NCBI RefSeq assembly: GCF_013201645.1
Contig: NZ_CP053842.1
Span: forward strand, 744,001-808,000
Length of the DNA: 64,000 nt
DNA from: Campylobacter corcagiensis
GTDB taxonomy: Bacteria; Campylobacterota; Campylobacteria; Campylobacterales; Campylobacteraceae
Reading direction: 5' to 3'
Positions within the stretch are counted from its first letter, which is position 1. Each line of letters opens with the position of its first letter. The notes under the pieces were generated by a model, which was not told where the DNA came from, searched no databases, and worked only from the letters and a program-made list of their open reading frames with translations. This document shows, piece by piece, positions 28,792 through 37,915 of this stretch. Position numbers and translations under genes: made by a program.

Positions 28792-30252
28792 TTAACCTTT
28801 GTTTGCCTGGATAGCAGTAATTAAAACTGTATTTACAATGTCTTCTACCAAACACCCTCTGCTTAAGTCATTTACAGGTTTTTTAAGACCTTGTAATATC
28901 GGTCCTATAGCAATAGCATTTGTAGTTCTTTGAACGGCTTTATAACATATGTTTGCACTATTTAGATCTGGAAACACAAAGACATTTGCATTTCCTGCTA
29001 CTTTTGAGTTAGGAAGCTTTTTTTGTGCTACTACCATATCTACAGCGGCATCAAACTGAAGTGGTCCATCTACTCTATCTTGTAAGATTGTTTTGGCTAA
29101 ATTTGTAGCTTCTTTTACCTTATCAACACTTTGACCACAGCCACTCTCTCCAGTAGCAAAGCTAAGCATGGCAACTTTTGGATCAATGTTAAATGATTTT
29201 GCCATATTTGCTGTAAGAGTTGCAACTTCAGCTAAATTTGAAGCAGTTGGTTCAGGCATTATCGCACAATCACTAAATAGATAAACTCTATCTTTTAAGC
29301 ACATTATAAAAGCTCCACTTACAGAACTAACCCCATCTTGTGTTTTTATGATCTGTAAAGCAGGGCGGATAGTATCAGCTGTAGTTCCAACTGCACCACT
29401 TACTACCCCATCAGCCATATTAAGAAGTATTAGCATGGTGGCAAAGTAGTTTTTGTCTTTTATTAACTCACTAGCTTTTTCTAAAGTTACACCTTTATCT
29501 TTTCTAAGATTGTAAAGTCTATTTGTAAAGTCTTTGCTTAGAGGTGAATTTAGCGGGTTAATAAATTTAGCATTAGTTAAATTTAGCCCTAAATTTAAAG
29601 CCTTATTTTTGATATCGTTTTCATCTCCAAGTATTATTAAATTTAGTGCGTCTTTTTTAAGAAGTATATCAGCGGCTCTTAAAATTCTCTCATCATCGCC
29701 TTCTGGTAAAACTACTGTTTTTTTGATACTTCTTGCTCTTTTATAAAGATCATACTCAAATTTCACAGGCGTTGTTATAGTATAAGTAAAACTTTTCATC
29801 TCATCAGCTAAAATTTCAGGCTTTACATTAAGAGCAGTAAGAGCGATATTTTTACCGCTTTTAGCAAATAGTAGATCTTTTTTGTCTATTTTGCCAAGCA
29901 GTTTAACGCCTTCTCTTTCAAGGTCAATTTTTGGAATTTTATACTCATTAGAGCTAAAAATAACCGGTATATCAAGGTTATTTGCTATTTTAGCGTTAAA
30001 ACTACCTAGTCTTTTATCGCCCACTACGATTATGGATTTGCTTTTAAAATCATTAAATTTATCTATTATTTTAAATTCAACTGACTTTATATCATCAAGG
30101 CTATTTAAAAATTCTTCATAGCTCATGATAGAATTTTTGCTACTACCTATTGGTATAAAAATTTCACTGCTATCAAAACAGCCATCCATAAGCTTTTTAA
30201 GCTCATCTACATAACTCTCATCATTGTAGGATATAAAAAACACTCCATTCAT
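28792..30252 (-). CDS. pta: Phosphate acetyltransferase
   Basis: 486 residues. The C-terminal two thirds is the PTA catalytic domain (VLPEGDDERIL, GAVGTTADTIRPALQII, SGCGQSVDKVKEAT, VFPDLNSANICYK). The N-terminal ~160 residues form a shortened regulatory-like domain, smaller than in the ~700-residue E. coli enzyme. It interconverts acetyl-CoA and acetyl phosphate. The first gene of the pta-ackA operon; the 67 bp upstream must hold the promoter. Confidence 0.95.
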   Translation of the reverse strand: MNGVFFISYNDESYVDELKKLMDGCFDSSEIFIPIGSSKNSIMSYEEFLNSLDDIKSVEFKIIDKFNDFKSKSIIVVGDKRLGSFNAKIANNLDIPVIFSSNEYKIPKIDLEREGVKLLGKIDKKDLLFAKSGKNIALTALNVKPEILADEMKSFTYTITTPVKFEYDLYKRARSIKKTVVLPEGDDERILRAADILLKKDALNLIILGDENDIKNKALNLGLNLTNAKFINPLNSPLSKDFTNRLYNLRKDKGVTLEKASELIKDKNYFATMLILLNMADGVVSGAVGTTADTIRPALQIIKTQDGVSSVSGAFIMCLKDRVYLFSDCAIMPEPTASNLAEVATLTANMAKSFNIDPKVAMLSFATGESGCGQSVDKVKEATNLAKTILQDRVDGPLQFDAAVDMVVAQKKLPNSKVAGNANVFVFPDLNSANICYKAVQRTTNAIAIGPILQGLKKPVNDLSRGCLVEDIVNTVLITAIQANKG

Positions 30253-30319
30253 AAATCTTTCCTTTACTTAGGCTTTAGCCACAAACTTTTGTATAACTTA
30301 ATATTTTACTTTATTAACC

Positions 30320-31717
30320 TTAAAATACCTCATCAGCAAACTCACTAAATTTACCTCTTACGCTTGCTTCAAGATCAGTTGCGAAGATATTTAGCTGTTT
30401 TGGCTTTAAATTTGATAGCTTTAACATAGTTGTAAGACCATTGTTGTAGCGGTTTAGGTAGAGGTTGTCAATTTGTTTATTTGAGCCTATGATAATTACT
30501 TTACAGCTATTATTTAGCCTTGATAAGATAAGTTGTGTTGTTTTATTTGAACTGTTTTGCCACTCATCTAATATAACTATAGCTTTACTTAGCGTTCTAC
30601 CTCTTGCTTCGCCTGGCCAAAGCATCTCAATGGAGTATTTTTTTATAAGTTCATCTACTTTTACTCTTACTTCATCTGCGTTTGTTTGCTCTTTTTTAAG
30701 TTTTCTTCTAGCGATGAAATCAAGTGTATCAAAAAGTGCCATATTATAAATTCTAAATTTCTCATCATTTCCTGATAAAAAGCCCACTTCTGCGCCTCTA
30801 TCAATACTTTCTATTGAGTTTCTTACATAGATTATTTTTTCATATTCGCTCTCTCCATCGTAGCTATCAATGAGTCTCATAGCGCAACTTATTGCCATTA
30901 AGGTCTTGCCAGTTCCCGCTTTAGCATCTACTACATAAGCATCAAAATAAGGGCTTAACAGAGCTTTTGCTAGAAATTTTTGCTTTGTGTTTACTGGTTT
31001 TACTATTAAAGAGCGAAAATCATCACTTTGTATGAAATTTAAAATTCCACCTTCAACTAAAGCGTATTTTTCTTTTGAAAATTTGTCACGAAAAGTAACA
31101 CATCTAAGTGCTGGATCAAAATTTGAGGTTATAAATTCGTGATAATATCTCTCATCAATGCTATCTACATCATCAACTTCTATAGTTGTATGAAATTTAA
31201 GTTTTGGCGTTTCATCTCTATCATCTCTTAAAGACTCAACGCTTAAATTTTTAAATTTAGCAAACATTCTAGCATATATATCAAGAGAGATAAATTTCAC
31301 ATCATAGTGTCTTTTTGATAGAGTTTTTTCTAGTTTGCTTGCGGTTGAAACTATAAGTTTATCGTTAAATTCCTTTAAATTTGAGTATTCTAAAGTATCT
31401 TTATCATACTTTTGGCTTGTTACTAACCAAATTTCAGCGCTATTTTCAAATTTAAGCTTAACTGCTTTTAAATTTGGCTCTTTGCTGCTTTTATCTTTGT
31501 AAATTTTAATACCCAAATCTTCGCAATTTGCTATCATTCTAGCAAATTCTCTTGCTTGATATCCAAGTTCGCCACTATCTCTTTTTTTGTCTTCAAGTTC
31601 AAATAAGACAACTTCTGGAATTGCAACGATATTTTGTAAATTTTGTGATAGTTTTACGATGTTTAAGACATTTGCTAAGATGATGTTGGTATCAACGATA
31701 TAGACTTTCCTTGTCAC
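30320..31717 (-). CDS. PIN-domain/PhoH-family ATPase (PhoH2-like)
   Basis: 465 residues. The N-terminal ~150 residues are a PIN-type ribonuclease domain starting VYIVDTNIILAN. The C-terminal PhoH domain has Walker A DAKAGTGKTLMA and Walker B AIVILDEWQNSS. Proteins of this architecture unwind and cut RNA in vitro in other bacteria. A solitary gene, divergent from the helix-hairpin-helix gene. The conserved acidic PIN residues D9, E40 and later D appear present, so an active nuclease is plausible. Confidence 0.9.
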   Translation of the reverse strand: MTRKVYIVDTNIILANVLNIVKLSQNLQNIVAIPEVVLFELEDKKRDSGELGYQAREFARMIANCEDLGIKIYKDKSSKEPNLKAVKLKFENSAEIWLVTSQKYDKDTLEYSNLKEFNDKLIVSTASKLEKTLSKRHYDVKFISLDIYARMFAKFKNLSVESLRDDRDETPKLKFHTTIEVDDVDSIDERYYHEFITSNFDPALRCVTFRDKFSKEKYALVEGGILNFIQSDDFRSLIVKPVNTKQKFLAKALLSPYFDAYVVDAKAGTGKTLMAISCAMRLIDSYDGESEYEKIIYVRNSIESIDRGAEVGFLSGNDEKFRIYNMALFDTLDFIARRKLKKEQTNADEVRVKVDELIKKYSIEMLWPGEARGRTLSKAIVILDEWQNSSNKTTQLILSRLNNSCKVIIIGSNKQIDNLYLNRYNNGLTTMLKLSNLKPKQLNIFATDLEASVRGKFSEFADEVF

Positions 31718-31789
31718 TTATATGCTCCTAAAAGAAATTTGAGTTTACAAATTTATAGTAGAATTTTATAAACTAAGGAGTATTATATT

Positions 31790-32341
31790 GTGTTTAGATT
31801 AACCATGTTTATTAGTGTGATTATAACGATATCTTTTGGAATAAATATTAATGAAGCAACTAGGTATGATCTTATGAGTTATGGTGGTCTTGATGCAGGG
31901 CGTGCTGATATGCTTATAAAAGAGCGTGCAAAAAGAGAAATAACAAAACCAAGCGATCTAAAAAGAATTTATGGATTTAAGGATTATAATATTTCAAAAT
32001 TAGCTAAAAATTTTGAGATAGAACCACTTTCAAAACCAGAGCCTGAAGTAGAACCAAAGCCTGAAGTGAAGGTAATAGAAAAAAATAACTATATCTATAA
32101 AAACTATCCACCTTACTATGAACATAGAAGTAAATATGGCGATATAGAGATTATTGAGCGTGGAAGTTATGGTAGTAAGTATTACGATAAAAGGCGTTAT
32201 GATGATAGATATCATGATAAAAATTTTCACCATAAAGCAGGTAAAAAATCTCCAAAAGAAATTTATAAAAACAGCAGCCATTACTCTGAAGATGGTGGGG
32301 TTATTATGGGTGGAAGTATAAGATATAAGGGTGAGTTTTGA
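31790..32341 (+). CDS. Exported helix-hairpin-helix protein with Tyr-rich tail
   Basis: 183 residues from a GTG start preceded by AAGGAG. A signal-peptide-like N-terminus (MFRLTMFISVIITISFG) is followed by a ComEA-like helix-hairpin-helix (NINEATRYDLMSYGGLDAGRA..LIKERAKR, about residues 18-50), then a Pro/Glu/Lys spacer and a Tyr/Lys/His-rich C-terminus. ComEA-like domains bind DNA at the cell surface during uptake, so a DNA-binding periplasmic role is possible. It overlaps the next gene by 4 bp. Confidence 0.7.
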   Translation: MFRLTMFISVIITISFGININEATRYDLMSYGGLDAGRADMLIKERAKREITKPSDLKRIYGFKDYNISKLAKNFEIEPLSKPEPEVEPKPEVKVIEKNNYIYKNYPPYYEHRSKYGDIEIIERGSYGSKYYDKRRYDDRYHDKNFHHKAGKKSPKEIYKNSSHYSEDGGVIMGGSIRYKGEF

Positions 32342-32586
32342 GATATTTTGTTACTTTGATAATTAGCGTTAGTTTTTTACTATCTTTTGAGGATTTTAAC
32401 AAAATAGATGTGGATTTTTATAATAAAACCCTAAAAAGCACAATATATCAAAACAAACCATACTTTGATAGTAACGCTACTTTAAATTTCAACAATCAAA
32501 ATAGCAAAGAAAATTTTAAAGATTCTATTTTTGATAACATAGAAATTCATCAATTTATAGAATTTAAATTCACAAAAGATATATAA
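32338..32586 (+). CDS. Small exported protein of unknown function
   Basis: 82 residues from a TTG start coupled (TTGA) to the upstream stop. The N-terminus looks like a signal peptide (MRYFVTLIISVSFLLSFEDF). The rest is Asn/Asp/Lys/Phe-rich with no recognised domain. The coupling to the helix-hairpin-helix gene suggests a shared function. I cannot assign one. Confidence 0.5.
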   Translation: MRYFVTLIISVSFLLSFEDFNKIDVDFYNKTLKSTIYQNKPYFDSNATLNFNNQNSKENFKDSIFDNIEIHQFIEFKFTKDI

Positions 32587-32622
32587 AATTAAGAAATTTA
32601 GCATAACTTTTAGTTATTTGGC

Positions 32623-32628
32623 TATAAT
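32623..32628 (+). promoter_or_regulatory. -10 element of the ilv-lpxD operon
   Basis: TATAAT preceded by TTTGGC, in the AT-rich style of Campylobacter sigma-70 promoters, 29 bp upstream of the acetolactate synthase start. No leader peptide or attenuator is visible in the 71-bp gap. Confidence 0.55.
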
Positions 32629-32657
32629 AAAAAAATTTTTTGTAAAAAAGGTAAAAA

Positions 32658-34346
32658 ATGGCTAAACTTAACGGCTCACAAATGATAATGCAAGCTTTAA
32701 AAGCTGAAGGTGTTGAGGTTGTATTTGGTTATCCGGGTGGAGCTGCGCTTAATATATTTGATGAGACATATAAACAAAAAGATTTTAAAGTGGTTCTTAC
32801 TCGTCACGAACAAGCATGTGCTCACGCTGCTGATGGATATGCAAGGGCTAGTGGTAAAGTTGGTGTTTGCATAGTTACAAGTGGACCAGGATTTACAAAC
32901 ACGATCACAGGTATAGCAACTGCATATATGGATAGTATTCCACTAGTGATTATAAGTGGTCAAGTAGCAAATTCACTCATTGGAACAGATGCGTTTCAAG
33001 AGATTGATGCCATTGGAATTTCTCGTCCTTGTGTAAAACATAACTTCTTAGTTAAAACTATAGAAGAGCTTCCTAGAGTCTTAAAAGAGGCTTTTTATAT
33101 CGCAAGAAGTGGCAGACCTGGCCCAGTTCATATTGATATTCCTAAGGATATAAGTGCAGCAATAGGTGATTTTGAATATCCAGATGAAATTTCAATAAAA
33201 ACTTATAAGCCAACATACAAAGGCAATGCTAAACAGATAAAAAAGATAGTAGAACTTATAAGTGAGTCTAAAAAGCCACTTTTATATCTTGGTGGTGGAG
33301 TTATATCATCAGGAGCGAGCGATTTAGTAAGGGAGCTTGTAGAATTTAGTGGAATTCCAGCTCTTGAGACTTTAATGGCATTAGGTGTTTTAAGAAGTGA
33401 TGATGAGCTAAATTTAGCTATGGTTGGTATGCATGGTAAATACGCTACAAATATGGCTATGAGCGAGAGTGATTTAATAATAGCTCTTGGTGCTAGATTT
33501 GATGATAGAGTTACAGGTAAACTTAGTGAGTTTGCTAAAAGCGCAAAGATAGTTCATGTCGATATTGACCCAAGTTCTATCTCTAAGATAGTTACAGCTG
33601 ATTATCCAGTTGTCGGTGATGTAAAAACTGTACTTGAAGATATGATGCCACGAATCAAAGAGTTAGTTAAGAAAGAAAATTATAAAGAGTGGAGAGAGAG
33701 TATTAAAAGATATAACTCTATCCACCCGCTTAAATTTGAAGATAGTGATGATGTTTTAAAGCCACAATGGGTTATAAAAGAAAGTGCTAAAATAGTTAAT
33801 AGTGATGATGCTATTATAGTAACTGATGTTGGGCAACACCAGATGTGGGTAGCGCAGTTTTATCCATTTAATAAACCTAGAACGCTTTTAACAAGTGGTG
33901 GGCTAGGAACTATGGGTTATGGTCTTCCAGCAGCACTTGGAGCTGGATTTGCTTCATCTTCTCATGTTATAAATTTTAATGGAGATGGTGGGTTTTTGAT
34001 GAATGTTCAAGAGCTTCAAACTTTAGCCGAAAATGATATACCTGTTATAACAATTATCCTAAATAACCGCTTTCTTGGCATGGTTAGGCAGTGGCAAACG
34101 CTATTTTATGATGAGCGTTACTCTTCAACTGATCTTGATAACAAACAGCCTGATTTTGTAAAACTTGCCGAGGCTTTTGGTGGGTTTGGCTATAGAGTTA
34201 ATACTAAAGATGAGTTTAGAAATGCTTTAAAATTTGCGCTCTCACAAAAGAAATTTAGCATAATAGATGTAAGAGTTGATAGATTTGAAAATGTAGTTCC
34301 AATGGTTCCAGCTGGCGGGGCTTTATATAATATGATACTTAAGTAG
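32658..34346 (+). CDS. ilvB: Acetolactate synthase, large subunit
   Basis: 562 residues. Thiamine-diphosphate enzyme at the first common step of branched-chain amino acid synthesis. Seen: VFGYPGGAALNIFDE with the catalytic Glu in LTRHEQACAHAADGYAR, the FAD region, and the ThDP motif NGDGGFLMNVQELQT..NNRFLGMVRQWQ near 440-490. The small subunit follows after 10 bp, then lpxD, the same order as in C. jejuni. Confidence 0.96.
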   Translation: MAKLNGSQMIMQALKAEGVEVVFGYPGGAALNIFDETYKQKDFKVVLTRHEQACAHAADGYARASGKVGVCIVTSGPGFTNTITGIATAYMDSIPLVIISGQVANSLIGTDAFQEIDAIGISRPCVKHNFLVKTIEELPRVLKEAFYIARSGRPGPVHIDIPKDISAAIGDFEYPDEISIKTYKPTYKGNAKQIKKIVELISESKKPLLYLGGGVISSGASDLVRELVEFSGIPALETLMALGVLRSDDELNLAMVGMHGKYATNMAMSESDLIIALGARFDDRVTGKLSEFAKSAKIVHVDIDPSSISKIVTADYPVVGDVKTVLEDMMPRIKELVKKENYKEWRESIKRYNSIHPLKFEDSDDVLKPQWVIKESAKIVNSDDAIIVTDVGQHQMWVAQFYPFNKPRTLLTSGGLGTMGYGLPAALGAGFASSSHVINFNGDGGFLMNVQELQTLAENDIPVITIILNNRFLGMVRQWQTLFYDERYSSTDLDNKQPDFVKLAEAFGGFGYRVNTKDEFRNALKFALSQKKFSIIDVRVDRFENVVPMVPAGGALYNMILK

Positions 34347-34356
34347 GAGTGGTGAT

Positions 34357-34827
34357 ATGGATAGAAGACTAATATCTGTTATAGTTTTAAACGAGCATGG
34401 AGTTTTATCTAGGATAGTAGGGCTTTTTTCAGGACGAGGGTATAATATAGATAGCCTTACAGTTGCACCCATTCCAGAGAGTGAATTTTCAAGAGTAAGT
34501 ATAGTAACAAGTGGAGATGAAAGAGCGTTTGAGCAGATTATAAAGCAGCTTTATAAATTAATCCCAGTATATAAAATAATAGAAGCAGATGAGTTTGTAG
34601 ATAAAGAGTTGGTTTTAGTTAAAATTCCATTAGCTGAGAATTTATCAGGACTTGATGCTGTACTTAAGTCATACAATGGAAGCATTGCAAATAGTGACGA
34701 TAAGCATCTTATTATAATGGCAAGTGATGATAGTGTAAGGATAGATAATTTTATTAAAACCATGAAAAAATACAGCCCAACAGATATCGTTAGAAGCGGT
34801 TCGGTGATTATTGAAGTAAGAGAGTAG
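34357..34827 (+). CDS. ilvN: Acetolactate synthase, regulatory small subunit
   Basis: 156 residues. An N-terminal ACT domain (ISVIVLNEHGVLSRIVGLFSGRGYNIDSL is its start, residues about 6-34) and a C-terminal ALS_ss domain. It activates the large subunit and confers valine feedback inhibition. GGAGTGGT precedes the ATG. It is 3 bp from lpxD. Confidence 0.95.
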   Translation: MDRRLISVIVLNEHGVLSRIVGLFSGRGYNIDSLTVAPIPESEFSRVSIVTSGDERAFEQIIKQLYKLIPVYKIIEADEFVDKELVLVKIPLAENLSGLDAVLKSYNGSIANSDDKHLIIMASDDSVRIDNFIKTMKKYSPTDIVRSGSVIIEVRE

Positions 34828-34830
34828 GCT

Positions 34831-35781
34831 ATGAAAATAAGTGAAATTTGTAAGATTTTAGGAGCTAAATTTAGTGGCGATGATATGGATATTACTGGAC
34901 TTAATTCACTTGATATAGCAGGAGATGGTGAGTTAAGCTACTGTGATAGCCCAAAAAATGCTAAATTTTTAAAAAATACAAAAGCTAGTGCAGTTTTGGT
35001 AAATTCTGCTCTTACTAGTGATGTTCCAAATGGCGTAAAAGCGGTGGCTTATGATAATCCACATCTTGGCTTTGCAATCCTTAGTAAATACTTCGCAAAA
35101 GAGCTTTTAAGAGATAATAAGCCAGCTTTGATTAGTGATTTTGCTAAGGTGATGAGTGGGGCGTATGTTGGTTCAAATTCAAAAGTAGGAAATGGTACTT
35201 TGATAATGCCAGGAGTTTTTATAGGTGATAATGTTGAGATAGGTCAAAACTGCACAATCCACCCAAATGCTGTCATTTACAATGATACTAAGATAGGCGA
35301 TAGAGTGGAAATTCATGCAAATGCAGTTATAGGAAGTGATGGTTTTGGATATGCTCATACTAAAGATGGAAGGCATATTAAAATTTACCACAATGGTAAT
35401 GTTATCATAGAAGATGATGTTGAAATAGGGGCTTGTACCACTATAGATAGATCAGTTTTTAAATCAACTATCATCAAAAAAGGTACAAAAATAGATAATC
35501 TTGTCCAAATAGGTCATAATTGCGAGCTTGGAGAGAACTGTATCGTAGTATCACAAACTGGAATTTCAGGCTCAACTATTTTGGGTAGAAATGTAGTGAT
35601 GGGCGGACAAAGTGGCACAGCTGGGCATTTGGTAATAGGTGACTTTGCACAATGTGCTGCAAGAGCTGGAGTTAGTAAAAGTTTAGATGGAAATAAAAAT
35701 TACGCTGGTCATCCAATAGTTGAGCTAAAAGAGTGGCTAAGGCTAAATGCCAAAATAAATAGATTTTTTAAGGATAATTAA
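34831..35781 (+). CDS. lpxD: UDP-3-O-acylglucosamine N-acyltransferase
   Basis: 316 residues. Third committed enzyme of lipid A synthesis. A short N-terminal uridine-binding domain is followed by many hexapeptide repeats forming a left-handed beta helix (IMPGVFIGDNVEIGQNC, VIGSDGFGYAHTKDG, IGHNCELGENC). The catalytic His lies in the VQIGHNCELG segment. The C-terminus is a short helix (LRLNAKINRFFK). Last gene of the ilv operon. Confidence 0.95.
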   Translation: MKISEICKILGAKFSGDDMDITGLNSLDIAGDGELSYCDSPKNAKFLKNTKASAVLVNSALTSDVPNGVKAVAYDNPHLGFAILSKYFAKELLRDNKPALISDFAKVMSGAYVGSNSKVGNGTLIMPGVFIGDNVEIGQNCTIHPNAVIYNDTKIGDRVEIHANAVIGSDGFGYAHTKDGRHIKIYHNGNVIIEDDVEIGACTTIDRSVFKSTIIKKGTKIDNLVQIGHNCELGENCIVVSQTGISGSTILGRNVVMGGQSGTAGHLVIGDFAQCAARAGVSKSLDGNKNYAGHPIVELKEWLRLNAKINRFFKDN

Positions 35782-35919
35782 ATTTTAAATTTGTCTTTTT
35801 ATGAATTTAATAAAATACTTGCTTTTGTGGTGGCTTATAGTGTTTGTGAATTTAAATTAATACTTTGACTTTAAGATAATTTTAAATGATAAGTACTTGA
35901 TTTAAAAATATTAAAATTT

Positions 35920-35947
35920 AAAAGGAAAGCTATTAAGCTCTCCTTTT
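35920..35947. terminator. Bidirectional terminator between lpxD and dedA
   Basis: AAAAGGAAAGCT and AGCTCTCCTTTT pair with one mismatch around ATTA, giving A- and T-runs on both strands. It serves the convergent lpxD and dedA genes. The rest of the 172-bp gap shows only AT-rich sequence. Confidence 0.75.
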
Positions 35948-35953
35948 AGCAAA

Positions 35954-36562
35954 TCAATTTGCTCTGTTTTTTCTTTTTTGATACCAAAAATAAAATATAA
36001 AACTTAAAATAGTAAGCAAAACCAATCCTATGATTATAATGTGAAGTTGTTCTTTTAAAAACGCCTCATTTTCGCCTAAATAGTAGCCAAGAGCTATAAG
36101 TATTGCTACCCAAATTCCAGCTCCAAGTGTAGTGTATAGTGCAAATTTACCAAAATGCATCTTTGCTAATCCTGCTGGAAGGCTTATATATTGACGAATT
36201 CCAGGTATTAATCTGCAGTTAAATGTTGAAATTTCACCGTGTTTGTTAAAAAATGCTTCAAATTTAGCCATATTTTTTTCATTTATTCCAACATATTTTC
36301 CATATTTTTCTATAAGGCCACGCCCAAAAAAGTAACACAAATAGTAATTAAATGCCGCTCCTGCTAAACTACCGCCAGTTCCAGCAAGCCATGCTAAAAT
36401 TACACTCATCTTGCCTTGACTAGCTAGATATCCAGCAGGTATCATCGCTACTTCACTAGGAAATGGAAAAAATGAACTTTCTAAAAACATCATCAAAAAT
36501 ATTCCCAAATATCCCCAGTCGTGCACTAAATTCACAATAAAATTTATAAAATCCCCAAGCAT
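35954..36562 (-). CDS. DedA-family membrane protein
   Basis: 202 residues, about five hydrophobic segments. Family features: FLESSFFPFPSEVAMIPAGYLA near the N-terminus, and GRGLIEKYGKYVG, then NCRLIPGIRQYISLPAGLAKM. DedA proteins recycle lipid carriers such as undecaprenyl phosphate across the membrane and support envelope integrity. It lies 43 bp downstream of the DUF2254 gene. Confidence 0.9.
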   Translation of the reverse strand: MLGDFINFIVNLVHDWGYLGIFLMMFLESSFFPFPSEVAMIPAGYLASQGKMSVILAWLAGTGGSLAGAAFNYYLCYFFGRGLIEKYGKYVGINEKNMAKFEAFFNKHGEISTFNCRLIPGIRQYISLPAGLAKMHFGKFALYTTLGAGIWVAILIALGYYLGENEAFLKEQLHIIIIGLVLLTILSFIFYFWYQKRKNRAN

Positions 36563-36605
36563 TTTACTCCTTTAAATTTATAGTTATATCCATATATGAT
36601 AAATT

Positions 36606-37862
36606 TTAGTTAAAGTTTCTACTATATATAGACTTAAGCTCATCTTTTTTAGAATCTGGTATTGGTGCATTTTTAAGATACTCTATTAGAGAAGCTGCTT
36701 CTTTTTTAACGCTATTTTTTATTGTATCACTAAGTGGGCTAGAGTATAGTTCAACTAGAGCTTCTAATGCTCTTTTTAAAACAAAACTACTACTTACGCC
36801 GTTTTCAACTATAGGTCTAAAACTTTGTGATATAAATCTACTTTCATCAAGCTCTACTATACCAACTCTATCAAATTTAGGAGTTTTTTCTGAGTTTTTA
36901 TTAGTATCAATTATAATTTTTAAGATAAGATTTATCACTATTATAGCAGTTCCTTGATCATTTATAGCATCTGACAAAGCTGTTTGAGCTACTTCGCTTA
37001 ATGTTATCATTCCAAAAACTGGATCATCGTGAAAAGCCCTATTTGACTGGATTATGATGTTAGATAAGATCTCTTTTTTAATTTGTTCTTTTTCAAAATC
37101 TTTCTTATCTTTATCAAAATAAATTTCTAAAATATCTTTATATTTAACAACAAAATCACCATGCCTACTTAGGATATAAAAACTTACACTATTTTTTTGG
37201 GCAATGCTTTGAAGAGCATCAAAATCAATATCTGTTATATACCCTGTTTGATTTGATTTTATGATTAAGTTGGGTTTAGTTTTGGGTTTTTCAAAAGAGC
37301 ACTTAAAAAATGGCTCAAGAAAATAATTTTCCAAACTTTTTGTCGTTGTATTATAAATTTTATCTAAAGTATCACTTTTTCTGCCAAGCACTGCAAGAGT
37401 ATTAACCCACCTTATTAATACAATAACAAGATATATTATAACTAAAAGTGTAACTATAAAAAGTAGAAAAACTCCATTTTTTTCATAAAAATTAATTCCA
37501 AGAGCAACCTTTGAAATAATAGCGTAAATAAAGGCTGATATAAAGCTAGCTATAGCAACCCTAGTAGTGTTATCATTCATCGCTAAACTCGTAGCTCGTG
37601 GTGTTGATGAGTTAGATACACTTGAAAAAGCTGAAACCATAATGGATAAGGAAAATGTACTAACAGCTAGCATACTAGATGCTATAATACTTAAAAGATC
37701 ATCTATAAGTGAAATTTCAATTTCAAAGAGTGGTTCTTTTATAAATTTTGCCCAGATTTTAGTTAAAAACATAGAAAATATAGATATAATGATGCCAATA
37801 GTGGGAAGCACCCACATACTATTTGCTGGATTTTTTAGCCAAAATTTAAGCTTATTAAACAC
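36606..37862 (-). CDS. DUF2254 membrane protein
   Basis: 418 residues from a GTG start with AAGGAG 4 nt upstream. Four membrane helices lie in the first ~150 residues (LPTIGIIISIFSMFL, LLSIIASSMLAVSTFSLSIM, ASFISAFIYAIIS, FLLFIVTLLVIIYLVIVL), and the rest is a soluble domain typical of DUF2254. Function unknown in the family. Its leader contains a C9/T8 tract (G9 on the coding strand) that may vary in length. Confidence 0.85.
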   Translation of the reverse strand: MFNKLKFWLKNPANSMWVLPTIGIIISIFSMFLTKIWAKFIKEPLFEIEISLIDDLLSIIASSMLAVSTFSLSIMVSAFSSVSNSSTPRATSLAMNDNTTRVAIASFISAFIYAIISKVALGINFYEKNGVFLLFIVTLLVIIYLVIVLIRWVNTLAVLGRKSDTLDKIYNTTTKSLENYFLEPFFKCSFEKPKTKPNLIIKSNQTGYITDIDFDALQSIAQKNSVSFYILSRHGDFVVKYKDILEIYFDKDKKDFEKEQIKKEILSNIIIQSNRAFHDDPVFGMITLSEVAQTALSDAINDQGTAIIVINLILKIIIDTNKNSEKTPKFDRVGIVELDESRFISQSFRPIVENGVSSSFVLKRALEALVELYSSPLSDTIKNSVKKEAASLIEYLKNAPIPDSKKDELKSIYSRNFN

Positions 37863-37892
37863 ATCACTCCTTGAATTTGGGGTGAGTTTTTA

Positions 37893-37909
37893 CCCCCCCC
37901 CTTTTTTTT
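37893..37909. repeat. C9-T8 homopolymer pair upstream of the DUF2254 gene
   Basis: Nine C then eight T on the plus strand (A8-G9 on the coding strand), ending 31 bp before the GTG start. G-tracts of eight or more are the classic phase-variable element of Campylobacter. The G-run can also pair with an ACCCC just upstream of the ribosome site. Confidence 0.7.
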
Positions 37910-37915
37910 GTAAGC

